In this document: piece by piece, positions 54,058-61,964 of the stretch | How the letters are laid out: each line of letters opens with the position of its first letter | Numbering within the stretch: position 1 is the first letter of the stretch | NCBI RefSeq assembly: GCF_014489635.1 | Contig: NZ_CP060828.1 | Span: 6,098,001-6,162,000 of the forward strand | DNA length: 64,000 nucleotides | From: Streptomyces roseirectus | GTDB taxonomy: Bacteria; Actinomycetota; Actinomycetes; Streptomycetales; Streptomycetaceae | Direction: 5' to 3' | The notes under the pieces: generated by a model | The model's input: the letters and a program-made list of their open reading frames with translations, nothing else | Told to the model about the DNA's origin: nothing | Databases searched by the model: none | Translations under genes and position numbers: made by a program

Positions 54058-55209
54058 GTGACACGCAAAACGGTGCGTATCGCCATGAACGGCGTCACCG
54101 GACGTATGGGCTACCGCCAGCACCTCGTCCGCTCCATCCTGGCGATCCGCGAACAGGGCGGCCTCGACCTCGGCGACGGCACCGTGCTGTGGCCCGAGCC
54201 GATCCTGGTCGGCCGCCGCGAGCACGCCCTGCGCGCGATGGCCGAGGAGCACGGCCTGGAGCACATCTCGACGGACGTCGACGCGGTCCTCGCCGACCCG
54301 ACCGTCGACATCTACTTCGACGCCCAGGTCACCTCCGCCCGCGAGGACGCGATCAAGAAAGCGATTGCCGCCGGCAAGCACATCTACACCGAGAAGCCGA
54401 CCGCGACCGGCCTCGCCGGCGCCCTCGACCTCGCCCGCCTCGCGAACGAGAAGGGCATCAAGCACGGCGTCGTCCAGGACAAGATCTTCCTCCCCGGCCT
54501 GCTCAAGCTGAAGCGCCTGATCGACGGCGGCTTCTTCGGCCGCATCCTGTCCATCCGGGGCGAGTTCGGCTACTGGGTCTTCGAGGGCGACTGGCAGCCC
54601 GCCCAGCGCCCGTCGTGGAACTACCGCGCCGAGGACGGCGGCGGCATCGTCGTCGACATGTTCCCGCACTGGGAGTACGTCCTGCACGAGCTGTTCGGCC
54701 GCGTGAAGTCCGTCCAGGCCCTCGCCACCACCCACATCCCGCAGCGCTGGGACGAGAACGACAAGCCGTACGACGCGACGGCGGACGACGCCGCGTACGG
54801 GATCTTCGAGCTCGACGGCGGCGCGATCGCCCAGATCAACTCGTCCTGGGCCGTGCGCGTCAACCGCGACGAGCTCGTCGAGTTCCAGGTCGACGGCACC
54901 GAGGGCTCCGCCGTCGCGGGCCTGCGCAACTGTCGTGCCCAGCACCGCAGTTCGACCCCGAAGCCGGTCTGGAACCCGGACATCCCCGCCACCGAGGTCT
55001 TCCGCGACCAGTGGCAGGAGGTCCCGGACAACGGCGAGTTCGACAACGGCTTCAAGGCACAGTGGGAACTCTTCCTCAAGCACGTCTACGCCGACGCCCC
55101 CTACCACTGGGACCTCCTCGCCGGCGCCCGCGGCGTCCAACTCGCCGAGCTGGGGCTGAAGTCGTCCACCGAGGGCCGCCGCCTCGACGTCCCGGAGATC
55201 TCCCTGTGA
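54058..55209 (+). CDS. Gfo/Idh/MocA-family sugar dehydrogenase
   Basis: A 383-residue NAD(P)-dependent dehydrogenase: Rossmann start RIAMNGVTGRMGYRQHLVRS, then the family motif HIYTEKPTA and substrate region YRAEDGGGIVVDMFPHWEYV. GTG 54058 has GAAGGGAA about 7 bases upstream. First of three coupled genes, with a DUF993 aldolase-like protein and a TIM-barrel isomerase. Together they suggest oxidation, cleavage or isomerisation of a sugar or cyclitol. Substrate unknown. Confidence 0.9.
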   Translation: MTRKTVRIAMNGVTGRMGYRQHLVRSILAIREQGGLDLGDGTVLWPEPILVGRREHALRAMAEEHGLEHISTDVDAVLADPTVDIYFDAQVTSAREDAIKKAIAAGKHIYTEKPTATGLAGALDLARLANEKGIKHGVVQDKIFLPGLLKLKRLIDGGFFGRILSIRGEFGYWVFEGDWQPAQRPSWNYRAEDGGGIVVDMFPHWEYVLHELFGRVKSVQALATTHIPQRWDENDKPYDATADDAAYGIFELDGGAIAQINSSWAVRVNRDELVEFQVDGTEGSAVAGLRNCRAQHRSSTPKPVWNPDIPATEVFRDQWQEVPDNGEFDNGFKAQWELFLKHVYADAPYHWDLLAGARGVQLAELGLKSSTEGRRLDVPEISL

Positions 55210-56363
55210 CCATCCAACTCCCCACCCCGGACGGCGGGTTGCAGGCGTACGAGCCGCGCGCCGAACCCCTCGCCGTCACCCCCGGCGTCCCCTTCACCTC
55301 CCGGACGGTCTTCTCGGCGGCCCACGTCGTCGCGGACCCCTTCGCCGACGTCTCCCCGGACTCCCCGGCCGCCGTCGACTGGGACGCCACCCTCGCCTTC
55401 CGCCGCCACCTGTGGTCCCACGGCCTCGGGGTCGCCGAGGCGATGGACACCGCCCAGCGCGGCATGGGCCTCGACTGGGCCGGCGCCGCCGAACTGATCC
55501 GCCGAAGTGCCGCCGAGGCCAAGGCCGTTGGCGGACGCATCGCCTGCGGCGTCGGCACCGACCAGCTCCCCACGACCGGCGGATCCCTCGCGGCGATCCG
55601 AGCGGCCTACGAGGAGCAGCTGACCCTCGTCGAGGAGTCCGGCGCCCAGGCCATCCTGATGGCGTCCAGGGCCCTCGCGGCCACCGCCACCGGACCTGAG
55701 GACTACCTGGAGGTGTACGGCCACCTCCTGCGCCAAGCCACCGAACCGGTCGTCCTGCACTGGCTGGGCCCCATGTTCGACCCGGCACTCGAGGGCTACT
55801 GGGGCTCCTCCGACCTCGACGCGGCGACGGACACGTTCCTCGACGTCATCGCCGCCCACCCCGACAAGGTCGACGGCATCAAGGTCTCCCTCCTCGACGC
55901 CCAGCGCGAGGTCGACCTGCGCCGCCGCCTCCCGCAGGGCGTGCGCTGCTACACCGGCGACGACTTCAACTACCCCGAGCTGATCGCGGGCGACGAAAAG
56001 GGCTTCAGCCACGCCCTGTTGGGCATCTTCGACCCCCTGGGCCCGCTCGCGGCCGAGGCGGTACGCGTCCTCGACACCGGCAACACGGACGGCTTCCGCG
56101 CCCTGCTCGACCCGACGGTGGAGCTCTCCCGCCACCTCTTCCAGACGCCGACCCGCTTCTACAAGACGGGAGTTGTGTTCCTGGCCTGGCTCGCGGGCCA
56201 CCAGTCGCACTTCACGATGGTCGGCGGCCTCCAGTCCGCCCGCTCCCTCCCGCACTTCGCCCGCGCCTACCGACTCGCCGACGGACTGGGCCTGTTCCCC
56301 GACCCGAAGCTCGCCGAGGAGCGCATGAAGAGCCTGCTGGCGGTCTACGGGGTGAACCAGTGA
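55206..56363 (+). CDS. DUF993 family protein, dihydrodipicolinate-synthase-like
   Basis: A 385-residue protein of the DUF993 family, related to the DapA/NAL TIM-barrel aldolases: WDATLAFRRHLWSHGLGVAE, DKVDGIKVSLLDAQREVDLR with the probable Schiff-base lysine in GIKVSLL, and RCYTGDDFNYPELIAGD. The GTG overlaps the upstream stop (GTGA). It is probably a retro-aldolase or hydrolase in sugar-acid breakdown; the reaction is unproven. Confidence 0.85.
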   Translation: MTIQLPTPDGGLQAYEPRAEPLAVTPGVPFTSRTVFSAAHVVADPFADVSPDSPAAVDWDATLAFRRHLWSHGLGVAEAMDTAQRGMGLDWAGAAELIRRSAAEAKAVGGRIACGVGTDQLPTTGGSLAAIRAAYEEQLTLVEESGAQAILMASRALAATATGPEDYLEVYGHLLRQATEPVVLHWLGPMFDPALEGYWGSSDLDAATDTFLDVIAAHPDKVDGIKVSLLDAQREVDLRRRLPQGVRCYTGDDFNYPELIAGDEKGFSHALLGIFDPLGPLAAEAVRVLDTGNTDGFRALLDPTVELSRHLFQTPTRFYKTGVVFLAWLAGHQSHFTMVGGLQSARSLPHFARAYRLADGLGLFPDPKLAEERMKSLLAVYGVNQ

Positions 56364-57193
56364 GCGGGCTGGCGCGGTTCTCCATCAACCAGATGACGGT
56401 CAAGCAGCTGTCGATCCCCGAACTCGTCGCGGACTGCGTCGAGTTGGGCATCCCCGGCATCGGCCTGTGGCGCGACCCGGTCCAGCAGTACGGCCTCGAC
56501 GCCACCGCCAAACTCGTCCGCGACGCGGGCCTGACGGTCACCACCCTGTGCCGGGGCGGCTTCTTCACGGCCATCGAACCGGCCGAGCGCGCGGCAGCCC
56601 TCGACGACAACCGCCGCGCGATCGACGAGGCCGCGACGCTGGGCACCGACACCCTCGTCCTGGTCTCCGGCGGCCTCCCGGCGGGCTCCAAGGACCTGCA
56701 CGGCGCCCGCGAACGCATCGCCGACGCCCTGTCCGAGCTGGGCCCCTACGCCGAACAGCACGGCGTCCGCCTCGCCATCGAACCCCTCCACCCGATGTTC
56801 GCCTCGGACCGCTGCGTGGTCTCCACCCTCGCCCAGGCCCTCGACATCGCCGAACGCTTCCCGGCGCACCAGGTCGGCGTCACCGTCGACACGTACCACA
56901 TCTGGTGGGACGACACCGCCCCCGCCCAGATCGCCCGCGCCGGCGCCTCGGGCCGCATCCACACCTTCCAACTCGCCGACTGGATCACCCCGTTGCCCGA
57001 GGGCGTCCTCAACGGCCGCGGCCAGATCGGCGACGGCGCCATCGACATGCGCGAGTGGAGGCGCTACGTCGAGGACGCCGGCTACACCGGCCCCATCGAG
57101 GTCGAACTCTTCAACGACGACCTCTGGGCCCGCGACGGCCACGAACTCCTCAAGGAGACGGCGGACCGCTTCGTGGAACACGCGATCCGCTGA
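56360..57193 (+). CDS. Sugar phosphate isomerase/epimerase (AP endonuclease 2 fold)
   Basis: A 277-residue TIM barrel: FSINQMTVKQLSIPELVADC, IPGIGLWRDPVQQYG, metal ligands in LAIEPLHPMF, VTVDTYHIWW and the final PIEVELFNDD. Members isomerise keto sugars or inosose. The GTG overlaps the DUF993 stop (GTGA). Last gene of the LacI-linked unit, followed by a strong bidirectional terminator. Confidence 0.9.
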   Translation: MSGLARFSINQMTVKQLSIPELVADCVELGIPGIGLWRDPVQQYGLDATAKLVRDAGLTVTTLCRGGFFTAIEPAERAAALDDNRRAIDEAATLGTDTLVLVSGGLPAGSKDLHGARERIADALSELGPYAEQHGVRLAIEPLHPMFASDRCVVSTLAQALDIAERFPAHQVGVTVDTYHIWWDDTAPAQIARAGASGRIHTFQLADWITPLPEGVLNGRGQIGDGAIDMREWRRYVEDAGYTGPIEVELFNDDLWARDGHELLKETADRFVEHAIR

Positions 57194-57210
57194 CCGCCCC
57201 GCACCCCAAC

Positions 57211-57248
57211 GGCCGCCCCGCACCGGAGAGTTCCGGCACGGGGCGGCC
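57211..57248. terminator. Bidirectional terminator between isomerase and M48 genes
   Basis: GGCCGCCCCG (57211-57220) pairs perfectly with CGGGGCGGCC (57239-57248), with an inner CCGG/CCGG pair. It sits between the stop at 57193 (plus) and the stop at 57253 (minus), so it can end both convergent transcripts. Confidence 0.85.
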
Positions 57249-57252
57249 GTCC

Positions 57253-59349
57253 TCAACTGTTCCAGGCGTCCGCGACGGTCCACGCCGCCAGGATCACCGC
57301 CGCCACCGCCCGGACCCCGCCCACCCGCGCACGCGGGTCGAAGAGGGGATACGCCACGGCGACCATCACGATCACGATCACCCACGGCACCACCTCACCC
57401 CTCGCGAGCTGACCGAACCGGCCGACGGCCCCGAAGGTGACGAAGACGGCGGCGGCCGGGTTCAGCCACCGCCGCAGTCTCCTCGGCCGCTCCGCCCCGT
57501 ACCTCGCAGGTCTGACAACCTGGAGTACCGCCGTGAGGGCGAGGGAGATCATGGTGACGAGGGCGGCCCACTTGATCAGACCCGGGAGCCACATCCCACC
57601 GAAGATCGCGCCGAAGATCAGGGCACTGGTGCAGACCAGCAGGACAGCCGGAATGTCCCGGCCGGGCGTCCCGGTGTCCTCGGCCCCTCCGTGAACGGGC
57701 GGCGGCGCGAGGCGGGGGAGCGGCTGGTCCAGACCGACAGCGAACGCCGCCCGGCCCCACGAATCCCTGGAAAGCCCCGCCGAACGTTCCGCGAAAACCA
57801 ACGCCTCGGCACCCCTTGGATCAGTCGCGCTCTTATTCAGCACACGCAGCAGACCACCGAACGTCGGAACACAGAACCGACGGCTCCCCTCCCGCGCGCG
57901 GTACGCGTTGTACGCGTCGATCACGATCCGGAGTTTCGCCGGATGCGCCTCCGTCTGCCACGGCTCCACGGAGTCGAGCCACACCTTCCACGGAATAGGC
58001 TCGACAGCCCGAGCCAAAGGTGTGGTGGGCTGATCCCGGCGTTCAGGAGAATTCCTGCCCTGCCAGAACAGAATCAAGGCCGACACCAGAGCGAGAATAC
58101 CGCCGGACCACAGAACCGGACGAGCCACAGCAGCACCCAGATAAGCCCACAAAGGCCACACGAAGAACGTGAACGCACTCACCGCAAGCATCCCCCTGAC
58201 CACCCGGGAACCCCCGCGATACAGCGAGCTTCCCGTGGGCGGCGGCGCGAGGAACACGGCCTGACGGCTACGGCTGTACGCCGCCGAATCCATCACCGCC
58301 AGCTCTTTCACCGCAGGCACACCGACGGACTCCACCGCCCCTGACCAGCCAAGAGCCGCGAGCCGTCGGTCCAGGGGAGGGTGCGAATCCCACCACGAAC
58401 CCCGCCACGAGCCCTGTTGTGAACCCCGCCCCGGCGGCACAACCCGAGGCAACCGTCCGCCCCCACTCACCAGCACCCCGAACGCCTCGTACGGATCATC
58501 CGGAGTACGCCCATACGCATGCAGCGGATCAAGAACCCCAGTCCGATACGCATCCCAGAAACCCGCAACGGCATGCGAGGAAATAAGAGCACGGCCCATC
58601 ACATCGGCACCGACAACCTCCGCCGCGACACGATCCGCCTCGAACTCCTGACGCCGCCGAATAGCCAACGTCACCAGATTGTAGAAGGACAGACAGAGCA
58701 AGAAAAACCGACGCTGAACGGAAGCAAGAGAACGCATGGAAACATCAACGGCGGACACATCGCTCACCGGCAGAACGGCATGGTCGAGTTCCCCCACCAA
58801 CTCACCGAGAAGCGAGGACCCCCGATAGATCGCATTGCTGAACGGCGAATGCCGCCGCGCATGATGCCCCAGCTCATGACAGAGCACCGCCCGCAACTCC
58901 TCGGTCGTCAGCCCCACGAGCAACGGAACCCCGACACACATGTGCCGAACACGCCTCGGACGACGGAATATCCGGCGCACCTCGTGCACGGACGCGTTGG
59001 CGTACGGCGTCAGCCACACATGGTCCGGCGCGGCAGTCCCCACCGCGTCCGCGACGTCCGCCACCACTTTCCGCAGCCGCCGGGCATCGGCGGGGGAGAC
59101 GAGTTCCGCCGGCGCGGGCAGACCCCCGGTACGGCGGACACCGCGCACGGCACGGACGTCCGCCGAGAGGAGCGGGAAGACCACCACGCCCAGAAAGATG
59201 AACGCGGGCGGCGCCCAGAAGAAGGCCAGTACCGTGAAGCCGCCGATGACGAAGAGCCAGTAGGCGACGAGCACGGCGAGCAGCAGCGAGCCCGCCACCA
59301 ACAACCCGATGACGAGGAGGGCCAGAGCCGCGCGCGGCACATGTCTCAC
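57253..59349 (-). CDS. Membrane M48-family zinc peptidase
   Basis: A 698-residue protein. Two N-terminal helices (about 8-60), then the zinc motif HELGH (158-162) with the third ligand in EFEADRVA (about 238-245), as in HtpX/Oma1-type peptidases. Further helices follow at about 385-435 and three or more at the C-terminus. The GTG overlaps the sigma factor stop (GTGA). It may degrade membrane or secreted proteins under sigma control; that link is inference. Confidence 0.87.
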   Translation of the reverse strand: MRHVPRAALALLVIGLLVAGSLLLAVLVAYWLFVIGGFTVLAFFWAPPAFIFLGVVVFPLLSADVRAVRGVRRTGGLPAPAELVSPADARRLRKVVADVADAVGTAAPDHVWLTPYANASVHEVRRIFRRPRRVRHMCVGVPLLVGLTTEELRAVLCHELGHHARRHSPFSNAIYRGSSLLGELVGELDHAVLPVSDVSAVDVSMRSLASVQRRFFLLCLSFYNLVTLAIRRRQEFEADRVAAEVVGADVMGRALISSHAVAGFWDAYRTGVLDPLHAYGRTPDDPYEAFGVLVSGGGRLPRVVPPGRGSQQGSWRGSWWDSHPPLDRRLAALGWSGAVESVGVPAVKELAVMDSAAYSRSRQAVFLAPPPTGSSLYRGGSRVVRGMLAVSAFTFFVWPLWAYLGAAVARPVLWSGGILALVSALILFWQGRNSPERRDQPTTPLARAVEPIPWKVWLDSVEPWQTEAHPAKLRIVIDAYNAYRAREGSRRFCVPTFGGLLRVLNKSATDPRGAEALVFAERSAGLSRDSWGRAAFAVGLDQPLPRLAPPPVHGGAEDTGTPGRDIPAVLLVCTSALIFGAIFGGMWLPGLIKWAALVTMISLALTAVLQVVRPARYGAERPRRLRRWLNPAAAVFVTFGAVGRFGQLARGEVVPWVIVIVMVAVAYPLFDPRARVGGVRAVAAVILAAWTVADAWNS

Positions 59350-60041
59350 CGGCTCTCAGCGCTCCCGTCCGGCCCGCAGGCCGCCGTCAGCCAGACCTCC
59401 ATGTGCCGCAGGACGCCGCTCAGCGGATCACCGGACGGCGTCGGCGTGACGGACACCGGCCGCGCGCCGACACCCCCGGCCATCAACGAGTCGCCGCCAC
59501 CGGGCAGTTCGTCCACCGGCAGCCCCATCGCCCTGCCGAGCTTGCCCCGCGCCTTGTGCAGACTCGCCGCGACACCGCCACGGCTGATCTCCAGCAGGTC
59601 GGCGATCTCCTGCTGCGGCATCCCCTGGAGGCAGTGCAGCACCAGGACTTGACGCTGCCGGTCCGGCAACGTCCGTAACGCCGCGAGCACTTGACGGGCC
59701 TCGGCGGTCTCCTCCACGCCCGCCGCGGGCGCCGGCCGGACCTCCAGCGCCTGCGCGCGGAACCACCTCCGCCGGGCCCGGTTGAGCCGCTGCGTCATGA
59801 CCCGGTACGCCCACGCCTCCGGCGCCTCGTAACCCGACACCCGGTCCCAGTGCCGCAGCAGTTCGACGTACGCCTCCTGCACGGCGTCCTCCGCCTCCTC
59901 GCGGTGCCACCACAACAGCAGGGCCCGCGCCCGCAGTTGGGGATACGTCCGCTGAAAGAACGCGTCGAACTCCTCGCGCCCGCCCCCTCCGACGCCGCCC
60001 CCTCCGACGTCGCGCCCACCCCCATCGACGCTGCCCGTCAC
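59346..60041 (-). CDS. ECF-type RNA polymerase sigma factor
   Basis: A 231-residue sigma-70 family protein. Region 2: FDAFFQRTYPQLRARALLLW with AEDAVQEAYVELLRHW and NRARRRWF; region 4: LRTLPDRQRQVLVLHCLQGM with QQEIADLLEISRGGVAASLH. A Gly-rich N-terminus and an unusual C-terminal tail of about 45 residues flank these. GTG start overlaps the upstream gene stop; its own stop overlaps the M48 start. No classic zinc anti-sigma is seen. Confidence 0.9.
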   Translation of the reverse strand: MTGSVDGGGRDVGGGGVGGGGREEFDAFFQRTYPQLRARALLLWWHREEAEDAVQEAYVELLRHWDRVSGYEAPEAWAYRVMTQRLNRARRRWFRAQALEVRPAPAAGVEETAEARQVLAALRTLPDRQRQVLVLHCLQGMPQQEIADLLEISRGGVAASLHKARGKLGRAMGLPVDELPGGGDSLMAGGVGARPVSVTPTPSGDPLSGVLRHMEVWLTAACGPDGSAESR

Positions 60042-60307
60042 CGCTCCCCCTCGACCTCGACGGAGTCCTCACGCACGGACCGGTACCGGTACTCGACGAC
60101 GGTTCCGGCACGGCGGAAGCGAAATGTGCGCGCCACGATACGACGACGCGACCACCTCCCGGACGCCGACCACAGAATCCGCACCACCGCTTCAAGGCCC
60201 GCCCCGACAACCGCGATCACGGCGGGATCGACCAGGAACTGCTCCACGCTGCTCACCTGTCCCAGGAGTTGCACGTACACCTGGAAACAGCCCGAAGCCC
60301 CCGACAT
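60038..60307 (-). CDS. Small protein coupled to the sigma factor, unknown function
   Basis: An 89-residue protein: MSGASGCFQVYVQLLGQVSS, one hydrophobic stretch (FLVDPAVIAVVGAGLEAVVR), then a basic RWSRRRIVARTFRFRRAG and acidic tail. ATG 60307 was chosen because it begins at the conserved-looking part; the longer frame to 60538 would run through the rbsD terminator. Overlaps sigma as GTGA. It could be a membrane-linked regulator of the sigma factor, but this is a guess. Confidence 0.5.
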   Translation of the reverse strand: MSGASGCFQVYVQLLGQVSSVEQFLVDPAVIAVVGAGLEAVVRILWSASGRWSRRRIVARTFRFRRAGTVVEYRYRSVREDSVEVEGER

Positions 60308-60453
60308 GTTTACCGGCCCCTGCCCCCTCCCCAAAAAATCTTCGGCGACCCGTACAACCCTTTCCCACCCTCCCCGGTCGTACTGTGCGTCGGACCCCGG
60401 GAGGGGGATCTGGGGGGATCGCGAAGGGTTCCGGCACTGTGGGGGGAAACACC

Positions 60454-60483
60454 GAGGGGCCCGGTCGACGGACGGGGCCCCTC
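60454..60483 (-). terminator. Terminator of the rbs operon
   Basis: GAGGGGCCC (60454-60462) pairs with GGGCCCCTC (60475-60483). It lies 37 bases past the rbsD stop (60520). A 9-bp GC-rich stem without a T-tract, as is usual here. Confidence 0.8.
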
Positions 60484-60519
60484 GAAACATGTCCGGCGGT
60501 CTCGCCAGAAGAACGCCCC

Positions 60520-60909
60520 TTAGAAGAACACCCCGCACCGCAACAGCACGTTCGCATACGGCCGAGCCTCCCCGGTCCGCACCACCAACCGCGCCCCGGC
60601 AGACAGCTCCTTCAACTTCTCGTGCGACACGTACGAGAGATCACCGAAACTCCCGGCCAGCAACTCAGCCGCACCGGGGTTGACTTCACGCACCTCCTCC
60701 GCCGCGACGGCCGACTCGACCACCAACTCGTCGAGGAGCCCGGCGAGTACGTCGGAGAACGACGGCACACCGGCCCGGAACGCGAGGTCCACCACCCGGG
60801 GCCCGTCCGGAATCGGCATCCCCACGTCACACACGAGCACCCCGTCCCCGTGCCCCAACTCGGCGACGGCACCGGCGAGATGACGGTTCAGAATCCCGCC
60901 CTTCTTCAC
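60520..60909 (-). CDS. rbsD: D-ribose pyranase RbsD
   Basis: A 129-residue RbsD/FucU protein: KKGGILNRHLAGAVAELGHG with the catalytic His in NRHLA, and the C-terminal VRTGEARPYANVLLRCGVFF. It interconverts pyranose and furanose ribose for ribokinase. The GTG overlaps the rbsK stop (GTGA). Last gene of rbsA-rbsCB-rbsK-rbsD. Confidence 0.92.
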   Translation of the reverse strand: MKKGGILNRHLAGAVAELGHGDGVLVCDVGMPIPDGPRVVDLAFRAGVPSFSDVLAGLLDELVVESAVAAEEVREVNPGAAELLAGSFGDLSYVSHEKLKELSAGARLVVRTGEARPYANVLLRCGVFF

Positions 60910-61811
60910 AGCGCCTCGACCTCCTCGGCGGTGGGGAACGACTCCTGGGCCCCGCGCCGAGTCACGGCGACGGCCCCGACGCGAGCGGCATAGGCGGCGG
61001 CCTCCGCCAGCGAGGCCCCGCCCCCCAACTTCCAGGCCAGCGCGGCGGTGAACGAGTCCCCGGCCCCGGTCGTGTCGACGGCGTCGACCTTCACGGACGC
61101 GACCCGCGCGACCCCCTCGGCGGCGGAGGCGACCAACGCCCCCTCCGAACCGAGCGTCACCACAACCGACTTGGGCCCACCGGCCAGCAACTCCCGCGCC
61201 CACGCGGCGGGATCGTCCCCGAGCTCCCCGCCGCCCAGGATCACCCGGGCCTCGTGCTCGTTGACGATCAGCGGATCACAGGCGGCCAGCACCTCGGCGG
61301 GCAGCTCCCGCGGAGGCGACGGATTGAGCACGAACCGTGTCCCGGACGGCAGTTGCCGCACCACCTCGACGACCGACTCCAGCGGAATCTCCAACTGCGC
61401 CGACACCACCCGCGACGCGTGGAACAGCGACCCGGCGGCCCGGACGTCCTCGGGCGTGAGCCGCCCGTTCGCCCCGGGCGACACGACGATGCTGTTGTCG
61501 CCCGACGGGTCGACGGTGATCAGCGCGACCCCGGTCGGCGCCCCGCCCACCAGCACGCCGACCGTGTCGACCCCGGCGTCCCGCTGCGAGTCCAGCAGCA
61601 GCCGCCCGTTCGCGTCGTCCCCGACCCGCGCGAGCAACGCCGTCCGCGCGCCCAACTTGGCAGCCGCGACAGCCTGGTTGGCCCCCTTGCCGCCGGGATG
61701 GACCGCGAGGTCCGACCCCAGCACCGTCTCCCCGGCACCGGGCCTGCGCTCGACCCCGATCACGAGATCGGCGTTCGCCGACCCGACGACCAGCAAGTCG
61801 TAGTCGTACAT
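60906..61811 (-). CDS. rbsK: Ribokinase RbsK
   Basis: A 301-residue PfkB-family kinase: DLLVVGSANADLVIGVERRP, GGKGANQAVAAAKLG, and the catalytic VDTTGAGDSFTAALAWKLGG. It phosphorylates ribose with ATP. It follows the permease/binding protein gene after 153 bp and overlaps rbsD. Confidence 0.93.
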   Translation of the reverse strand: MYDYDLLVVGSANADLVIGVERRPGAGETVLGSDLAVHPGGKGANQAVAAAKLGARTALLARVGDDANGRLLLDSQRDAGVDTVGVLVGGAPTGVALITVDPSGDNSIVVSPGANGRLTPEDVRAAGSLFHASRVVSAQLEIPLESVVEVVRQLPSGTRFVLNPSPPRELPAEVLAACDPLIVNEHEARVILGGGELGDDPAAWARELLAGGPKSVVVTLGSEGALVASAAEGVARVASVKVDAVDTTGAGDSFTAALAWKLGGGASLAEAAAYAARVGAVAVTRRGAQESFPTAEEVEAL

Positions 61812-61964
61812 GAAATTCCCCTATCAAGCGGTCCGATCAAGCGAGTTGGACGAGCACCGCCCCCAGCAGGCCGCCCTCAGCAGGCAGCCCCCAGCCGGCA
61901 ACCCTCAGCCGACAACCGGCGCAGCCGGAGCCCCCGTCCCCGAGAGCCCCGGCCACCCCTCACC

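Noticed and set aside
60038..60538. Longer 166-residue version of the small sigma-linked protein
   Set aside because: Its extra N-terminus spans the rbsD terminator hairpin and has no RBS or conserved sequence.
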